Assembly: GCA_003550445.1 (NCBI GenBank)
Contig: PUKG01000042.1
Span: 1 to 7,481, forward strand
Source of the DNA: Halobacteroidaceae bacterium
Lineage (GTDB): Bacteria > Bacillota > Halanaerobiia > B1SED10-174
DNA: 7,481 nt
Reading direction: 5' to 3'
This document shows positions 4,986 to 7,481 of the stretch, in pieces (the stretch's first letter is position 1; each line of letters starts with the position of its first letter). The notes beneath the pieces were generated by a model, which searched no databases, was not told where the DNA came from, and was given only the letters and a program-made list of their open reading frames with translations. The position numbers were made by a program, and so were the translations under genes.

Positions 4986-6167
4986 CTACCCGGTCAAAAG
5001 AGACAGAACTTCTTCTAATTCTCCCAGGAAATTATCAAGGTGTTTAATTTCAATATTTAATGGTGGATCAATTCGAAGAGCATTATGCCCGGGTCTAAGG
5101 GATACAATATATCCTCTGTTAAAAAGTTCAGTGTGAAAAAATTCTGCTTCCCGCTTTTCTACACCGGAAAATTCGAGGCAAATCATAAGGCCCCGGCCCC
5201 GGATTTCCTTAACAAAATCATATCCAGAAAAAATCTCTTCTAACCTTCTCAGGAGGTATTCTCCCTTTTCTCGGGATCGGTTTACCAGGTTTTCCTCGTT
5301 TATGATATCTATGACTTCTAAAACTACCCGGCAACCAAGGGGATCATTTTGATGTGACTGTTGATAATAAAACCCTTTTTCTTCAAGTACTGCTGCAACC
5401 TCTTTTGTCATAACCGTTGCACTAACGGGGTATCCATTTCCCAGGCCTTTCCCCATTGCAATAAGGTCAGCCTGAAAACCGTAATATTGAAAACCAAACC
5501 ACTTACCCGACCTTCCCATTCCGGTGGTAACTTCATTTGCCAGGATAAGGCCACCATGTTGGCGGAATAATTTAACCAGGTGATTAATTAAACGTTCTGG
5601 GGGAAATTTAACAAGTCCACCTGCACTACCAGGTTCAAAAACAAATCCTCCCAGTTGGGAAAAGGGGATATCTTTCAAAACCGGACAATCCTGGTTACAT
5701 TCTCCTTTTTGGCAGGTCTGACAATCTGTCCAGTCAAGGATTGACCAGGCTTCTTGTTGTTTATTCCCCGCAGCCCCATATGAACCTAAAAAAGAATCGT
5801 GCAGCCTCAATAACCTATTCCGGCCTGTTGCTTTTTTTATTGCTTTGATGCCAAACTCAACGGCTTCACTCCCAGAGGAGAGAAACACCCCTTTGCCTTT
5901 GGTTATCCCCGTTATTTTAAGTAAAGCCCTGGCTGCGTCGTCAACAATTTTATTTCCATTGTAATAACCACAGTGAATAATCTTTTCAGCCTGATCAGAG
6001 ACTGCCTGGGTTACCCTGGGGTGGCTGTGCCCAAGGGGTGTAACCCAGACACCTGATTCCAGGTCAAGATAACTATTTCCCTCCTGATCATAAATAAAAC
6101 TCCCCCTGGCTTTTACCGTGTTCTTAATTTTTAATTCGTGGCCTGTACACCACAGGATATTCTCCAT
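4986..6167 (-). CDS. Class III PLP-dependent aminotransferase with a four-cysteine insert
   Basis: A 393-residue fold-type I aminotransferase of class III (the family of ornithine, GABA and glutamate-semialdehyde enzymes), of usual length and apparently intact. Key parts are the N-terminal YDQEGNSYLDLESGV (26-40), G-H-x-HP (46-50), the phosphate-binding SSGSEA (97-102), FEPGSAGG (177-184), and MGKGLGNGYPVSA (238-250) with Schiff-base Lys240. The C-terminal domain has the GRGLM (324-328) typical of the family. Two points stand out. The conserved Asp that pairs with the PLP ring nitrogen, in the usual DE-V-x-TG motif, is Asn211 here (ANEVTTGMGRSG, 210-221). Residues 149-161 hold four cysteines spaced C-x2-C-x4-C-x3-C, a possible Zn or Fe-S site. 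I half-remember clostridial relatives that share both traits, but cannot confirm this. Substrate unknown. ATG 6167 follows GGGAGGGG (6172-6179) by 4 nt, 37 nt after the methyltransferase stop. Confidence 0.9.
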   Translation of the reverse strand: MENILWCTGHELKIKNTVKARGSFIYDQEGNSYLDLESGVWVTPLGHSHPRVTQAVSDQAEKIIHCGYYNGNKIVDDAARALLKITGITKGKGVFLSSGSEAVEFGIKAIKKATGRNRLLRLHDSFLGSYGAAGNKQQEAWSILDWTDCQTCQKGECNQDCPVLKDIPFSQLGGFVFEPGSAGGLVKFPPERLINHLVKLFRQHGGLILANEVTTGMGRSGKWFGFQYYGFQADLIAMGKGLGNGYPVSATVMTKEVAAVLEEKGFYYQQSHQNDPLGCRVVLEVIDIINEENLVNRSREKGEYLLRRLEEIFSGYDFVKEIRGRGLMICLEFSGVEKREAEFFHTELFNRGYIVSLRPGHNALRIDPPLNIEIKHLDNFLGELEEVLSLLTG

Positions 6168-6204
6168 TTTTCCCCTCCCGATTAACTTTAAATGATGGGA
6201 TTTA

Positions 6205-6909
6205 TTACCCGTAAATCAAATCCATATCCGGTTTTTCTGTGCAAAAATAATGAACCCATACATAAGCATGCTGGAATATTGCCAAAACCAGGGCAGCCTG
6301 TGAAGCGTGAAAAAGAGCAATTGCCCACAGCAGGAAAAACCCAAAAGCATACATTCCGTTACCCGTAAATCGAAAAATTCCTTTTTTTACAAGACCCTTT
6401 TCCCTGTAAAAAACCCTGAAGTGATCCCCACCCATTGCCCGGGTCACTCCAAAGTATTTAATAACCGACCAGAAGGTATATATCGCAGGTAAAAGAAAAA
6501 TAAATCCCAGAATAATTCCTGTCTGGCGGGAAACAAAAAGGGTATCCTGTGTTGCCCTTGCAAGGAGCAAAACAAAAACCGGGCGGGCTGCAAGAAGGGG
6601 CAAGAAAACTATCCCCCAAAAGGTTAAATCATAAGAACCAAAAATCCTGGTCAAAACCGCCCAACCCAGTTGTAATCGAAAAACAATCCAAACAATTATC
6701 TGGTGTAATATAACCAGACTCAAGCCAATCCAAAAAATATCCCGGGCCCAAAAACCAAGGAAAAACCTTTCCCCCATTGCCGGAGAAGCCAAAACCCACG
6801 CCATAGGAACAAAGATCAATAAAAATAAAAAATGCCAGGGTTGACGGTAAAAAAAATATTGAAAAGATCGGGCTTCGGGTAAACAAACCTGCTCTACATT
6901 TAAAGTCAT
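6205..6909 (-). CDS. Multi-pass membrane methyltransferase, PEMT/ICMT-like
   Basis: A 234-residue membrane protein with about five or six hydrophobic segments (near 27-41, 55-77, 95-116, 131-150, 187-203 and 205-222). Its C-terminal half resembles S-adenosylmethionine-dependent phospholipid or isoprenylcysteine methyltransferases: G-V-T-R-A-MGGDHF (154-164), V-KKGIFRFTGNGMY (174-187, in the place of the G-I-F-x-x-x-x-NPMY element), a hydrophobic helix, then H-Y-F-CTEKPDM..IYG (220-234), in the place of the EEP..IY ending of the PEMT family. A lipid-like or hydrophobic acceptor is plausible but unproven. The frame is open upstream to 7014, into the GNAT gene. ATG 6909 is preferred because AAGGAGA (6918-6924) lies 8 nt upstream and the longer version would overlap the GNAT coding region without a good SD. 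It is followed at 37 nt by the aminotransferase, so the two are probably co-transcribed. Confidence 0.78.
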   Translation of the reverse strand: MTLNVEQVCLPEARSFQYFFYRQPWHFLFLLIFVPMAWVLASPAMGERFFLGFWARDIFWIGLSLVILHQIIVWIVFRLQLGWAVLTRIFGSYDLTFWGIVFLPLLAARPVFVLLLARATQDTLFVSRQTGIILGFIFLLPAIYTFWSVIKYFGVTRAMGGDHFRVFYREKGLVKKGIFRFTGNGMYAFGFFLLWAIALFHASQAALVLAIFQHAYVWVHYFCTEKPDMDLIYG

Positions 6910-6917
6910 AGAAATCT

Positions 6918-6924
6918 TCTCCTT
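6918..6924 (-). promoter_or_regulatory. Ribosome binding site that fixes the methyltransferase start
   Basis: AAGGAGA on the minus strand stands 8 nt before ATG 6909. It supports the 234-residue protein over an extended version that would begin inside the acetyltransferase gene. Confidence 0.8.
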
Positions 6925-6967
6925 GATTAAAAAGCCTCTCAGCGGGGTTTTCTTCTCTTTGAATACC

Positions 6968-7465
6968 TTAAAGGATTTTCCCCATGTAGAATTCATCACC
7001 CCAAGAATCCCCAACTCGCAAGCATTGTTTACGCAATCCCTCTATAGAAAATCCCATTTTCTCATAAAGCTTTACTGCATTTTTATTATTGGTCATCACC
7101 GTAAGCTCAAGGCGGTGCATTCCTTTTTCCCGTGCCCATTTTTCCATCTGGGTAAAAAGGTTTTTCCCAATTCCCCGCCCTGAGAAGGCATTTAAAACAC
7201 CAATTACAATGTAAAGAGTGTAATGGTTTTTTTTGAAATCCCCACCGACTGCTTCCAGGAACCCAACAAGTTGACCTTTTTCTTCGGCAACAAAAAGGTT
7301 TTTATTTTTTGCCTTTTTTATTGCCTCTATTTTCTTTTCAATTGCCTGAACCCCTTCAGGTCTTTCTCCGGGTTCTAAAAGCATAAAATCGGTTTCGGAA
7401 TCTAACCTATTTAATAGTTCCAATAATTCGCGAGCTTCTTCCTGCCTGATTTCCCTTATTTTCAT
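6968..7465 (-). CDS. GNAT family N-acetyltransferase
   Basis: A 165-residue single-domain GNAT protein, complete in the window, which should transfer an acetyl group from acetyl-CoA to an amine. The fold is recognisable from the N-terminal IREIRQEEARELLELL (3-18), strand NLFVAEEKGQLVGFLEA (56-72), beta-4 HYTLYIVIGVL (81-91), the acetyl-CoA pyrophosphate loop FSGRGIGKNLF (94-104), and the C-terminal LTVMTNNKNAVKLYEKMGF (121-139) with the Asn and Tyr usual in this superfamily, followed by a GF.IEG.R ending. The first position of the classical Q/R-x-x-G-x-G/A loop appears to be Ser95. The acceptor (small molecule, protein N-terminus or antibiotic) cannot be told. ATG 7465 is preceded by GGAGGAGAAGG at the right edge of the window. 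The gene ends 58 nt before the methyltransferase start, so it may be first or internal in a leftward operon whose promoter lies outside the window. Confidence 0.88.
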   Translation of the reverse strand: MKIREIRQEEARELLELLNRLDSETDFMLLEPGERPEGVQAIEKKIEAIKKAKNKNLFVAEEKGQLVGFLEAVGGDFKKNHYTLYIVIGVLNAFSGRGIGKNLFTQMEKWAREKGMHRLELTVMTNNKNAVKLYEKMGFSIEGLRKQCLRVGDSWGDEFYMGKIL

Positions 7466-7481
7466 TTTCCTTCTCCTCCGG

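Noticed and set aside
6925..6955. Possible hairpin between the acetyltransferase and methyltransferase genes (AAAAGCC ... GGGGTTTT)
   Set aside because: It contains a mismatch in a mostly A-T stem and would sit within a likely operon.
6910..7014. N-terminal extension of the membrane methyltransferase by 35 residues
   Set aside because: It would begin inside the acetyltransferase gene without a good SD, whereas ATG 6909 has AAGGAGA at 8 nt.

Overview
This window looks like chromosomal DNA of an anaerobic, low-to-moderate GC member of the Bacillota (Clostridia-type). The evidence is strong purine-rich Shine-Dalgarno (SD) sites, GTG and TTG starts, adenine-rich coding strands, a lipobox-type lipoprotein and intrinsic terminators with clear T-tracts. 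No taxonomic marker gene is present, so this is inference.

Layout. Positions 1-203 hold a non-coding leader on the plus strand. It contains nested pairing elements, an imperfect direct repeat (ACTGGAYGC) and a strong terminator at 110-136, an arrangement that resembles a riboswitch or attenuator with some likeness to the c-di-GMP-I class. It precedes the only plus-strand gene, a 320-residue secreted lipoprotein (204-1166) built from two divergent copies of one extracellular module. A bidirectional terminator (1188-1229) separates it from a leftward block that fills the rest of the window.

Read from right to left, in transcription order, the minus-strand genes are: a GNAT acetyltransferase (7465-6968); a membrane PEMT/ICMT-like methyltransferase (6909-6205); a class III PLP aminotransferase with a four-cysteine insert and Asn in place of the usual PLP-binding Asp (6167-4986); a FosA-like VOC thiol transferase (4910-4503); a decayed, N-terminally truncated class A beta-lactamase-like serine hydrolase (about 4461-3929) with two homopolymer frameshifts and one in-frame stop; an MBL-fold hydrolase (3890-3024); and an overlapping ABC exporter pair, ATPase (2897-2034) and ABC-2 permease (2053-1331).

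How the genes fit together. FosA-like transferase, MBL hydrolase, beta-lactamase-like remnant, ABC-2 exporter and GNAT are all families often met in detoxification or antibiotic resistance, so the leftward block may be an accessory detoxification neighbourhood. Whether it is one operon is not settled: a weak terminator-like hairpin follows the aminotransferase, and there is a 126-bp gap before the exporter. Four of the seven intact leftward genes share an identical SD octamer, GGGAGGGG. I saw no transposase, integrase, CRISPR array, tRNA or rRNA. I do not see a clearly new multi-gene defence or biosynthetic system. The items most worth a second look are the structured leader, the pseudogene and the aminotransferase's unusual residues.
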